NCBI RefSeq assembly: GCF_010499245.1
Contig: NZ_JAAGOW010000005.1
Coordinates: forward strand, 992,001 to 1,056,000
DNA length: 64,000 nucleotides
Direction: 5' to 3'
Source: Variovorax sp. WS11
GTDB taxonomy: Bacteria; Pseudomonadota; Gammaproteobacteria; Burkholderiales; Burkholderiaceae_C
Below, in pieces: positions 24,177 to 32,317 of this stretch. Both the position numbers and the translations under genes were made by a program. How positions within the stretch are numbered: position 1 is the first letter of the stretch; each line of letters begins with the position of its first letter. Under the pieces are notes generated by a model that had not been told where the DNA came from, did not search any database, and saw nothing but the letters and a program-made list of their open reading frames with translations.

Positions 24177-24499
24177 AGCCAGAACGGAAGCCGCAGCCGA
24201 CAGAGCTGGTCCAGCCAGACCTCGCTCGACGCGACGGCACGCTTCTCACTCACGATGGCGTTCAGCCTGGCTAGATCAACTTGACGGACGCGTCATGGTC
24301 ATAGAGGAGGCCGACTTCACCGTGTCCGATGGAGCCGCTGCTCAACACAAGGGCTGACCTGCCCTTCCATTTTCGCGCCGCTCGTGTCGTGGTGCGTATC
24401 GACCATTCGCCAGTGACATTGGCCGGCCTAGGCAGCTGCCGGATCTTGGCGGGACCCGAGATGACGTTCGCGAAGGTGCGGAAAGCCTTTGGGGGGCCT
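24177..24499. other. spacer with gene debris
   Basis: Frames on both strands here lack a recognisable start or domain. Probably the decayed edge of the fragment to the right. Confidence 0.35.
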
Positions 24500-24800
24500 C
24501 GAGCTGCTTGCCTCGGGGCTCGATATCCTTGAGTGTGTTCGTTGATCCTGACAAGGTGATCGCGGCGGGCGAGACACCCGAACCCGTCCAAGCGTCGACA
24601 GCCCATGGACGACTGCGAACACGAGAACAGCGAGCCCTTCCGTGTCCACGTCGTGTGGCAACACCCTTTGTCGAACATCTTGCTCGATGCGGCGACGCAA
24701 TGCCGACCTGACCTCGGCACGGATCTTGGTTACGGCAGGACGGACATCTGCCGCGGCTTCGATCCTGACGCTGTCGAGGCGGCAAACAGGCATCCAGGCG
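24500..24800 (-). pseudogene. possible TetR-family regulator, C-terminal remnant
   Basis: On the minus strand the text A-L-R-R-R-I-E-Q-D-V-R-Q-R-V-L-P-H-D-V-D-T and G-L-A-V-L-V-F-A-V-V-H-G-L-S resembles the ligand-domain end of TetR regulators (LPxDxDxxxLA...VxxGLS). The continuation is frameshifted and no HTH is left. The match is by eye and modest. Confidence 0.3.
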
Positions 24801-24980
24801 GCGTGTTTTCGAGTGTGCAAGTGGCTTCGTGCTGGGTGCCAAGGAAGCCGGTGATCGAGCAGCGGTTGGGGCAACCTCTCGCCGCGACGGTGCGCGCCGG
24901 CGAAGTGTCATGCCAGATCGGAAGGCGGAAGGGGCTGTCGATTGGATAGCGCTTTCGCGGTTAGGCGGACGGCCTGAACG

Positions 24981-25919
24981 TCACTTCTGCACACTGGCGC
25001 CATCGGCCTGTTCCCGCAACGTCGCAATGTCTCGTTTGGGAGCGACGCCGAACAAACGGCCGTATTCTCGGCTGAACTGCGAGGGGCTTTCGTAGCCTAC
25101 CTTGAACGCCGCCCTCGAAACGTCCAGGTGCTCGTTCAACATCAATCGCTTTGCCTCGTTCAACCGCAGCCACTTCTGGTACTGCAAGGGACTCATAGCG
25201 GTCAGTTGGCGGAAGTGCAGATGAAACGTCGGCGTGCTCATCTGTACACGGGTGGCGAGTTCCTCGACGCGAAGCGGCAAGGCGTAGTTCAGCTTGAGCC
25301 AGTCGATGGCCTTTGCAATCCGATAGCCGTGACCGTCGATGGAAGCAATCTGCCGCAACTTGGGCGCCTGATCGCTCGTCAGAAGTCGGTAGTGGATCTC
25401 CCGCTGGATCAGCGACGCGAGTGCTGGGATCGCCTCCGGTTCGTCTAGCAGCGCAAGCAATCTGTCGAATGGGCGCAAGATGGCGGCCGTCGCCTCACCA
25501 ATGCCCACGCTTGTGCCGACAGCGCGATTGCGACTTGGCGGCAGGCTGCCTTGGGCGATCAGTTCCGCTACGACCCGTAGGTCGAGCTTGAGCGTCAGCC
25601 CGAGGCACGGCGCTTCGGAGCTCGCCACCACCACTTCTGAATCGGCCGGCAGATCCAGCGAGGTGATCAGAAAGCACGAGGTGTCGTAGCGATAGGCGTC
25701 ACCGCCCAGCCACAGTTGCTTGGCGCCCTGGGCGACTAGCACGACGCTGGGCTCGACCATGCAAACCGCCGGGGCCGCTGGTGCTTCGCGTCGAAAAAAC
25801 GTGAGCCCGGCGATGGGGGTATCGAAGTCGCCGGGGCCGGGGGTCCGGGCGTCGATGGCGCGCGCCAAGTTAGCCAAGAGCGAGTCAGTTCTGTCGATGT
25901 CGGATTTCAAAGTGGTCAT
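24981..25919 (-). CDS. AraC-family transcriptional regulator
   Basis: 312 residues. N-terminal AraC_N-type domain (E-P-S-V-V-L-V-A-Q-G-A-K-Q-L-W-L-G) and C-terminal double HTH with S-T-P-T-F-H-L-H-F-R-Q-L-T-A-M-S-P-L-Q-Y and A-A-F-K-V-G-Y-E-S-P-S-Q-F-S-R-E-Y. ATG 25919 is the domain-compatible start. It stands alone among remnants; its target may have been an oxidoreductase lost from this stretch. Confidence 0.92.
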   Translation of the reverse strand: MTTLKSDIDRTDSLLANLARAIDARTPGPGDFDTPIAGLTFFRREAPAAPAVCMVEPSVVLVAQGAKQLWLGGDAYRYDTSCFLITSLDLPADSEVVVASSEAPCLGLTLKLDLRVVAELIAQGSLPPSRNRAVGTSVGIGEATAAILRPFDRLLALLDEPEAIPALASLIQREIHYRLLTSDQAPKLRQIASIDGHGYRIAKAIDWLKLNYALPLRVEELATRVQMSTPTFHLHFRQLTAMSPLQYQKWLRLNEAKRLMLNEHLDVSRAAFKVGYESPSQFSREYGRLFGVAPKRDIATLREQADGASVQK

Positions 25920-26057
25920 GTTGGTATTCGAGCCCTCCGATCGCCACTCTAGTCTCGCTTAGTTCCTGTGACTATAAATCTCACCATCTTTCATCGGATC
26001 AGGCAAGAAAACCATTGGAATACGGCTAACTGGAATTGGTGGTTCTCTGGAAAATGC

Positions 26058-26303
26058 TCATATCGATTTGCGAAGGAAGTCCGCCCGGCCGCGAAGGGGC
26101 GGGTCATTTGACTTGGTTCTTCCGAGCTGGGACCTGTCATAGCTCAGGGTCTGCTCGCGGATGACGTTGTGCTCCGAGCCAACCCGATAGCCGCACGCCG
26201 AAGTCGTGGTATCGCCAAACATCAATGACGGATTGGTCGCGCTGCAGCCTGCCAACGACGACAGCGCTAGCGCGCTCAAGTACCCGGGGATGAACGTGTT
26301 CAT
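26058..26303 (-). pseudogene. frameshifted small lipoprotein
   Basis: M-N-T-F-I-P-G-Y-L-S-A-L-A-L-S-S-L-A-G-C is a lipoprotein signal with lipobox L-A-G-C. Then S-A-T-N-P-S-L-M-F-G-D-T-T-T runs on, but the natural continuation F-G-V-R-L is in the next frame, so an indel near 26205 breaks the gene. Function unknown. Confidence 0.5.
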
Positions 26304-26416
26304 AGCTTCGTCTCCATTGATGCTTCCGTTCGCGCCACGCCCTCATCCTCGAGCAAGGCCGTGCGCGTGTTTGCCGAGCCGGCGCGGGTCCGTAAGGTGC
26401 GGCCACGAGGGCCCCC

Positions 26417-26745
26417 TACTGCAACGTGGACGGCTATCACTCCAGCGAGCCTTCGCCGCAGCGCACGCCGGCGGTGTTCCAGGCCGGCAGCTCCGACATC
26501 GACTTCGCGGTCTACGGCCTCGATATACCGATCGCCTACGGCAACACGAAGCGAACGAATCCGCCGCGCACACAGCCGAGCAGCAAGGCTGGACGCGGGT
26601 CGGCTGCTGGAGCGCTTCAAGTTCGGGGGGCCCTATCCGGCCATCGTGGGCGACCCTTCAGATGTGGCGGACGCTGCAGTCGTGGATCGACGAGACCGGC
26701 GTCGACGGATTCAACCTGAGCGGCACCGTGGTTACCCGGCTTCCG
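26417..26745 (+). pseudogene. NtaA/SnaA/DszA-type FMN-dependent monooxygenase, decayed
   Basis: Three plus-strand frames in turn give V-D-G-Y-H-S-S-E-P-S-P-Q-R-T-P-A-V-F-Q-A-G, then L-L-E-R-F-K-F-G-G-P-Y-P-A-I-V-G-D-P, then L-Q-S-W-I-D-E-T-G-V-D-G-F-N-L-S. These are consecutive hallmark blocks of luciferase-like monooxygenases of the nitrilotriacetate/desulfurisation group. The interval between blocks one and two is shorter than in intact members, and several frameshifts are present. Dead gene. Confidence 0.7.
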
Positions 26746-26887
26746 GGGCTCGCCCTTGTCCGTGTCCACTGTTGGTAGCGCACCCGGCGACGAACTGGGA
26801 AGAATGCGCATGAATTCCCGGTTGCCTACAGTTGACGGACATAGAGCGATACACTACGGCCAGTTGCCCGTCTGTCGAGGAGAGTCC

Positions 26888-27799
26888 ATGCTGGTCAAGA
26901 CACTCTACATCGTATCGTTCGAGCGTGGTGGCGGACATTTGGGGCCCCCACTCAAGAGCGCGAAGGGCTTGTTCCAGAAGTACTCGGACAGGCCGGGCAC
27001 AGATGCAGTTGTCTGGTACCACGTCAAATCCAAAGGTGTCTTTGAGGAAAAAGCGCGTTGGGAGCGTAGCGCTGCACCGACTACTCACGAAAGGCTTCGG
27101 GCAGAAGGTCTGTTGCGACCGGCACCTGTTGCCGTTCCCGCCGCAGCCGGAAACGTCCCCGCGGCGGCAGGGGTCAGCGCTGCCGCTCCGGGAGGCCTCC
27201 CCAAAGCCGTTCAACGGAAGCCGGAGGTCGGGGCGGATGATGCCGGTGCTTATGTTGTTGCACACGCGTCGGATTACCAAGTGGCGCAGACGGGTGCGTA
27301 TGCCATCGCGGGAATCCTTGCGGCGGATCTCAAACTGCCGATGCTGCGCAAGATTGTCTTCATTGCCTGTCATGCTGCTGAGCGCGATGAGACAGCGGCC
27401 AACGACGTGCGACAACGGGATGTGAAGATCAAGGGCGACGATACGAAGCCGGGCCCATGGGTGCATGGCCTTGACCAGGCCGAACTGTCGTTCATCACTA
27501 TGTTCGCGTGCTGTTACGGCGAAACGCTCAAGGACCCCAAGAAGGTGTTCGTAGCGGGTTGGGATTGCGCGGTGTCAATCGCCGAGGGGACGAAAGACGT
27601 GGCCACCGAACTCCCGGAGGACTTCAAGGCGAACGCTGCCATGGACGGAAAGAAAATCATCAATCAAGGAGGGGGATGGAAGTTCCCGACGGCGGGTCGC
27701 CATAGGAAGGCCAAGAAGATGTTCTGCTGGTCCGTCCAAGGTGGACAGACATCGACCGTATCGAAAGTGGAGCGCGCGCAGTGGTCCGACAAGGCCTAG
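26888..27799 (+). CDS. unrecognised 303-residue protein, possible caspase-like (clan CD) fold
   Basis: Start ATG 26888 follows CGAGGAGAGTCC. No family is certain. Visible: an N-terminal strand T-L-Y-I-V-S-F-E-R-G-G-G-H, an Ala/Pro/Val-rich linker (about 80-115), then Y-V-V-A-H-A-S-D-Y-Q-V, a helix, K-I-V-F-I-A-C-H-A-A-E-R-D-E, and later F-I-T-M-F-A-C-C-Y-G. The His-(loop)-strand-Ala-Cys-His order resembles the His/Cys dyad of caspase-fold proteins, but the usual His-Gly is His-Ala, so this is a guess. No signal peptide. Surrounded by decayed genes, it appears intact. Confidence 0.6.
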   Translation: MLVKTLYIVSFERGGGHLGPPLKSAKGLFQKYSDRPGTDAVVWYHVKSKGVFEEKARWERSAAPTTHERLRAEGLLRPAPVAVPAAAGNVPAAAGVSAAAPGGLPKAVQRKPEVGADDAGAYVVAHASDYQVAQTGAYAIAGILAADLKLPMLRKIVFIACHAAERDETAANDVRQRDVKIKGDDTKPGPWVHGLDQAELSFITMFACCYGETLKDPKKVFVAGWDCAVSIAEGTKDVATELPEDFKANAAMDGKKIINQGGGWKFPTAGRHRKAKKMFCWSVQGGQTSTVSKVERAQWSDKA

Positions 27800-27923
27800 C
27801 CAGGGCGGGAGTAGGGCCGGGCGCCATCTGTGTAGGATCATGATTCAAAGCGCTTGGGTTCTCCCTGAGTGAAATCAGGCGCTTTCGCAGCGACGTCCCC
27901 GGCGTGATGGACCGTCGAGCACG
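27800..27923. other. spacer
   Basis: No gene seen between the unknown protein and the VapC remnant. Confidence 0.4.
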
Positions 27924-28097
27924 GGCCAGCCCAGCGGCAACAACGACCTCTGGATCGAAGTTCACGCCCGTGCCGAAGGCTGGGTGCTCGTCACCAACAA
28001 TGGGCATGAGTTCAGCCGCGTCGAGGATCTGGTGGTTGAGAACTGGGTTCGACGAACCATCGAAGTCCGTCGAATATTTCGACGACACAACCGCTGA
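27924..28097 (+). pseudogene. VapC-like PIN-domain toxin, C-terminal remnant
   Basis: G-N-N-D-L-W-I-E-V-H-A-R-A-E-G, L-V-T-N-N-G-H-E-F-S-R-V and L-V-V-E-N-W is the C-terminal half of VapC toxins (N-D-x-W-I-A-x-H-A, T-x-N-x-x-E-F). The N-terminal PIN acidic residues and any antitoxin are missing. It ends where a transposase fragment begins, so the break is probably IS-related. Confidence 0.65.
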
Positions 28098-28243
28098 ACG
28101 ATGCGCTCAACCTGTCGTCGGCTGATGCCAAGCCGCTGCGCGGCCTGGCCGACGCGCAGCATTCGATCCACCACGGCCTGGATCGTCTTGAGGCGGTCTG
28201 CTTCGCGTATCGTCATCGTGATCGTCGCCGCAGGTGTCGCCAT
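28098..28243 (-). pseudogene. transposase N-terminal (helix-turn-helix) fragment
   Basis: M-T-I-R-E-A-D-R-L-K-T-I-Q-A-V-V-D-R-M-L and V-G-Q-A-A-Q-R-L-G-I-S-R-R-Q-V-E-R-I-V-Q-R is the start of transposases with a resolvase-like HTH (ISNCY-like). Only about 48 residues remain before the frame runs into the VapC remnant. Confidence 0.6.
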
Positions 28244-28500
28244 GGCCGTACCCCAAGCCCAGAACCTGGGTCGGGCGACTTTGCGACATTTGAAATCGGC
28301 TACAACACGACATTGCTAAATCGCTCCTACAAATTTTTGTTTGATCGACTTGTTATGTTCATTTCATTCTCTCCCCCCTGAAAAGCCGGCCCGCGCAGGG
28401 GAGAAGAGGGGAGAAGAGGGCGCCACGGCAGCGCGACAAAATGACATGGCCTGGCAGGGTTGGCACCACCGCCGTCTCGCCGCTCGCAGGAGGTCCTCCA

Positions 28501-28849
28501 TGCCATTTCTCGCGCCCTCGTTCGCACGGCTGCCGCCCCTGACCTGTCTGCTGGCCGACCAGATGGAATCGCGCAAGAACATCGCCCGCCACCTGGGCGT
28601 GAGCTTGCGCATCCTGCAGCGCTACGCGGCCAGCGCAATGCCCCGCACGCGGTTTATCTCACGCTGTGGTTCGAGAGCCGCTGGGGGCTCGCCACCCTCC
28701 ACGCGCAGGCTTTCAATGAAGCGCAGCACGCCCGCGCCTGGGTCGCCTCGCTCGAGCGCGAGTGCGAGCGCCTGCGCGGCGTGATCCGGGCGCTCGAAAA
28801 CGCTCAGGGGCAGGCTGCGGCCAACTCGGCGGTGTTTAACGCGTTCTAA
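28501..28849 (+). pseudogene. frameshifted small HTH-like protein
   Basis: First frame: M-P-F-L-A-P-S-F-A-R-L-P-P-L-T, D-Q-M-E-S-R-K-N-I-A-R-H-L-G-V-S-L-R-I-L-Q-R-Y. After an indel near 28633 the next frame continues A-P-H-A-V-Y-L-T-L-W-F-E-S-R-W-G and a C-terminal coiled-coil-like E-R-E-C-E-R-L-R-G-V-I-R-A-L-E-N. Together they look like one DNA-binding protein of phage/plasmid type (about 115 residues). A Shine-Dalgarno-like GCAGGAGGTCCTCC precedes the ATG. Confidence 0.5.
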
Positions 28850-29404
28850 GCCGCGCAGGGCGTTGGGGCAGGGGCGCGGGAGCTCGGCTGGGAGGCGCGG
28901 GTGCAGGCCCCGCTGCCACCGCCACCACCGCCCGCGGTCATCGTGAGCATGCCCGCCCATTACGAGATGACCGGTGGTGCGGGTCTGCGGCGCACCAGCG
29001 TGAGGGGTTGGCAATGCAGTATGGGGGAGGGCAGTTGGCCCCTGAAAGGATGGCGCGCGACAGCCTGCTTCGCAGCGATTGCCGTCCTTCCCTGCCGCTC
29101 GGTAAACTCACGCTGTGAGGCCGATTTCGGTCATCCTGGTGCCAAGCAGATCTCAGCATCGGATGACCGGTGTCAAGGCAGTGCAGACATAGCCCGTCGC
29201 CGGCGCGCGGCGGCGAAATTGCTATAGCGGCAACTGAGGCGCAGCCGGCACCCTCCGTTGGCGAAGGCCAATCGAACTGAGTTGATCAGGGACCGGAATG
29301 GCGGTACGGACCCACTCCTGCCCTCCACCCCCGATCGCCGAGCGGCAGCTATGCGATCGACAGCGGTCGAAGATGCTGTCGCTGCACTCCGGATTGCACA
29401 GCAA
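28850..29404. other. 555-bp stretch without recognisable gene
   Basis: Short frames only, none with a domain I know. It contains a proline-codon-rich run at about 28903-28935. Borders the 3' end of the mhp-type operon. Confidence 0.4.
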
Positions 29405-29944
29405 TCAGGAGCGCTTGGCCCCGACAAGGACGAACAGCATGGTCGCCGGCTTGTCGCTCTTATTGCGCCAGGCGTGGCGTGTGCCGTTTTGGATGACCAC
29501 ATCGCGCGGCGCCAGCTTCTTCGTGGCGCCATCATCGAGCTCAAGGTGTAGTTCTCCCACGATCAGTACGCCGTAGTCGACGGAATCGGTGGTATGCATG
29601 CCGGGGTGGTCCATCTCGAACCTCTCTGCAAGGCCGGGTAGTACCTGCATGTACTCGGCACCCGCGGCCGCTGGATCGAATCCAGGACTCTGCATCACAG
29701 CGTCGGGAGGGAAGGTGATAAACATCAGGTTCGTGCCGCCTGGTGAGGGGGCCCAGGAGCGGGCAGAGGCCGCCGGGTCGCCTTCCGTCGCGGGCACTGA
29801 AGCGTCGGGCGAGGTCTCCCACAACAGCGACGTGGCGAAACCCGGAACATTCTTGAATTCGGTCGTCCGAGACGCGGCGGAATCCTTTAGGAAGATGGAC
29901 TTGCCGGTCTGATCGTGGCCGGTGACGATGCGTCGGATGTGCAT
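29405..29944 (-). CDS. cupin-domain protein at the end of the mhp-type operon
   Basis: 179 residues. Cupin motifs Y-G-V-L-I-V-G-E-L-H-L-E-L and R-D-V-V-I-Q-N-G-T-R-H-A-W-R-N are in the C-terminal half. The N-terminal half carries T-T-E-F-K-N-V-P-G-F-A-T and W-A-P-S-P-G-G-T-N-L. The first-motif His residues (usually HxH before the Glu) are not clearly present, so metal binding is uncertain. ATG 29944 follows GAGGAGAACAAC. It lies 21 bp after the alcohol dehydrogenase stop. Expression may now depend on the IS or be lost by polarity. Confidence 0.82.
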   Translation of the reverse strand: MHIRRIVTGHDQTGKSIFLKDSAASRTTEFKNVPGFATSLLWETSPDASVPATEGDPAASARSWAPSPGGTNLMFITFPPDAVMQSPGFDPAAAGAEYMQVLPGLAERFEMDHPGMHTTDSVDYGVLIVGELHLELDDGATKKLAPRDVVIQNGTRHAWRNKSDKPATMLFVLVGAKRS

Positions 29945-30083
29945 GTTGTTCTCCTCGTTGGCCGATCAATACATGATCACGACGTTGGTGAACCCACCGC
30001 CGCGCTGGTCAATTGCGTCCAGGGCCTCATTGACTTTTTCAAGCGGGAAGCGCTCGTGCTCGAACACGCCGAGGTTCAACGTG

Positions 30084-30088
30084 CCCGC
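30084..30088. repeat. target-site duplication (left copy, CCCGC)
   Basis: CCCGC directly precedes the IS; the same five bases follow it at 32320-32324. The alcohol dehydrogenase reading frame is restored when one copy and the IS are removed. Confidence 0.8.
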
Positions 30089-30089
30089 C

Positions 30090-30135
30090 TTACTTTCCGC
30101 AGGTCGGCAGACGCATTTGCGCGTAATTTCCTGAC
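30090..30135. repeat. left terminal inverted repeat of the IS1634-type element
   Basis: 46 bp, complementary to 32272-32317 with one mismatch (C versus G at the 19th position). Confidence 0.9.
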
Positions 30136-30146
30136 GCCCGGGAAGA

Positions 30147-30497
30147 TCAGGGTTGGCGCGGTGCTTCCAGGTCGATGAGGCGCTCGGTCTGCTCCTCCCA
30201 CGCCCGCATGAGCTTCTTGGCGTGGCGTTGGTTGTCTATGGCCTGCTGCAGCAAACTGGCCTGCTCGGGCGTGACCACGCGGTGCACAAGCTTGCCGTCC
30301 CTGAGGTGGCCCCATTCGTAGTACGGACCGTGCCGCGCCGAGGGGTCCTGGGCGCAGCGGCAACTCGGCCTGCCGCACACCTTCGTGCGCTTGTGCAGCG
30401 TGCCGGAGCACAGGTATTCGATCTCGGTGAGCGCGGCTCGGATGCGCCCGATCTTCTCGCGGGTTTGCTCAATGCGTTGGGCGACTGAACTCGGCAT
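30147..30497 (-). CDS. DUF6788-like passenger protein of the IS
   Basis: 116 residues. Central L-C-S-G-T-L-H-K-R-T-K-V-C-G-R-P-S-C-R-C-A and H-G-P-Y-Y-E-W are the cysteine cluster and HGPYY segment of small proteins carried by several IS elements; flanking helices are Arg/Gln-rich. The Cys-x4-Cys-x-Cys set may bind metal or nucleic acid. It diverges from the transposase with 44 bp between starts, so both may share a promoter region containing AATAATAT-like sequence. Function in transposition unknown. Confidence 0.7.
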   Translation of the reverse strand: MPSSVAQRIEQTREKIGRIRAALTEIEYLCSGTLHKRTKVCGRPSCRCAQDPSARHGPYYEWGHLRDGKLVHRVVTPEQASLLQQAIDNQRHAKKLMRAWEEQTERLIDLEAPRQP

Positions 30498-30541
30498 AGG
30501 CTCTTGACGGGTGTGTTGCTGGCGATAATAATATCGCCAGC

Positions 30542-32257
30542 ATGCCGCGCTCGCAAGCCCCCACTTCCACCATGGAGGAGGCAGGCTTCACTCTTCACAC
30601 CGAGCGCCTGGGCCCGCTGCCCCTGATCAACCACTTCATCGAGCGCATCGGGCTGACCGAGACGCTGTCGCGCTTCGTGGCCTCGGACCGGCGTTGCGCC
30701 GTCAGTCACGCCAGCGCGCTGGGCGTGCTGCTGCGCTCCATCATCGTCGAGCGTGAGCCCATCTACCGTCAGCAGGAGACGGTGCACGGCTTCGCCGACG
30801 GCATGTTCGGCATCAGCGCCCGGGAGATGGGGCACCTGAGCGACGACCGCCTCGGACGGGCCCTGGACCACCTGTTCGATGCCGACCGCACCGCGTTGCT
30901 CACCGAACTCGTCCTGGCCGTCGGGCAGCGCTTCGGTGTGCGTTTCGAGGAGTTCCACAACGACTCCACGACGATCAGCTTCTGTGGCAGCTATCGCGGC
31001 GCGGGCGGGCGCCAGATCCGGGGGCGAACCGCCCCGGCGATCACGTACGGGAGGTCCAAAGCGCACCGCCCCGATCTCAAGCAGCTGCTGTTCATCCTCA
31101 CCATGAGCGCCGATGGCAACGTCCCCGTGGCGTTTCGCTGCACCGACGGCAACACCAGCGACTCAGTCACCCACATCGAGACTTGGAACACGCTACGCGC
31201 CATTGCCGGCAGCAGCGACTTCTTGTATTGCGCGGACTCAAAACTTTGTTCCCGCGAGAACATGGATCACATCGACCGCGCGGGCGGCCGCTTCGTCACC
31301 GTCATGCCGCGCAACCGGCTGGAGGATGCGCAGTTCCGCGAATGGATCCAGACCCACACGCCCGAATGGACCCTGGTCTGGGACCGGCCCAACCCGCGTT
31401 ACGGCGACGGGCCGCGCGACTGCTGGTACGTGCACCGCGCCCCTCTGCCCTCCATGGAGGCCTGGTCCATCGTCTGGGTCTGGAGCACGCTGCTGACGCT
31501 GCGCCAGCACGCCCGGCGCCTGCGCAACATCGCTGCGGCCATCGAGCAGTTCGAGGATCTGCGCCGGCGCCTGGCCTCCTCCAAGACCCGACTGCGCGGC
31601 GCCCCGGAGATCGACCTGCAGATCAAGCTCCTCCTGGAGCAGCACCACGTGGGCCGCTACCTCAAGGTGCGCCGCGTCGTGCGCGAGGAGCATGTATTCA
31701 AGCAAGCGCGCCGCGGTCGCCCCGGCCCCGACACCGCCTACCGCAAGATCACCAAGCGGCGCTTTGACGTGCAGTGGGTCATTGACGAGGACGCCATCAC
31801 CTACGACCGCAGGAGTGATGGCTGCTATCCGTTGATGACCAACGACCGCACGCTCACCGCCGCCCAGGTCCTTGAGGCCCACAAGGGCCAGCCCATGATC
31901 GAGAAGCGCTTCGAGCAGGTCAAGACCGTGCACGAAATCGCCCCGGTCTTCCTCAAGAACGAGGGGCGCATCGAAGCGCTGTTCACGCTATACGCCATCG
32001 CGCTGTTGGTTCAAGCCCTCATCGAGCGCGAGCTGCGCCAGGCCATGGCGCGCGAGGGCATCGAAGAACTCCCCATCTATCCCGAGCAACGCCAGTGCGC
32101 GCACCCCACCACCGAGCAGGTGCTACGGCTGTTCAGCCTCGCCGAGCGCCACCATCTGCTTCAGCACGGACACCCCGTCCAGGTCTTCGACCTCAAGCTC
32201 ACACAGTTGCAGCGCCAAGTGCTCGCCCTCCTTGGCGTCCCGCCCGGCACGTTCTAG
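30542..32257 (+). CDS. IS1634-family DDE transposase
   Basis: 571 residues, family length. Catalytic-acid contexts are visible: F-H-N-D-S-T-T (about residue 141), L-Y-C-A-D-S-K-L-C-S (about 230) and I-E-K-R-F-E-Q-V-K-T-V-H (about 460). The N-terminal start E-R-L-G-P-L-P-L-I-N-H-F-I-E-R-I-G-L is characteristic. ATG 30542, no strong Shine-Dalgarno. Full length and open, probably active. Confidence 0.93.
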   Translation: MPRSQAPTSTMEEAGFTLHTERLGPLPLINHFIERIGLTETLSRFVASDRRCAVSHASALGVLLRSIIVEREPIYRQQETVHGFADGMFGISAREMGHLSDDRLGRALDHLFDADRTALLTELVLAVGQRFGVRFEEFHNDSTTISFCGSYRGAGGRQIRGRTAPAITYGRSKAHRPDLKQLLFILTMSADGNVPVAFRCTDGNTSDSVTHIETWNTLRAIAGSSDFLYCADSKLCSRENMDHIDRAGGRFVTVMPRNRLEDAQFREWIQTHTPEWTLVWDRPNPRYGDGPRDCWYVHRAPLPSMEAWSIVWVWSTLLTLRQHARRLRNIAAAIEQFEDLRRRLASSKTRLRGAPEIDLQIKLLLEQHHVGRYLKVRRVVREEHVFKQARRGRPGPDTAYRKITKRRFDVQWVIDEDAITYDRRSDGCYPLMTNDRTLTAAQVLEAHKGQPMIEKRFEQVKTVHEIAPVFLKNEGRIEALFTLYAIALLVQALIERELRQAMAREGIEELPIYPEQRQCAHPTTEQVLRLFSLAERHHLLQHGHPVQVFDLKLTQLQRQVLALLGVPPGTF

Positions 32258-32271
32258 ACCCGTCCTTCGCA

Positions 32272-32317
32272 GTCAGGAAATTACGCGCAAATGCGTCTCC
32301 CGACCTGCGGAAAGTAA
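32272..32317. repeat. right terminal inverted repeat of the IS1634-type element
   Basis: Reverse complement of 30090-30135 with a single mismatch; two further bases (GT) separate it from the CCCGC duplication. Confidence 0.9.

Noticed and set aside
28903..28935. Run of CCG/CCA triplets that might look like a repeat array
   Set aside because: Short imperfect proline-codon run in debris, no spacer structure; not a CRISPR.
30236..31066. Minus-strand frame overlapping the IS1634 transposase start
   Set aside because: Antisense to a clear transposase and overlaps the DUF6788-like gene; no domain.
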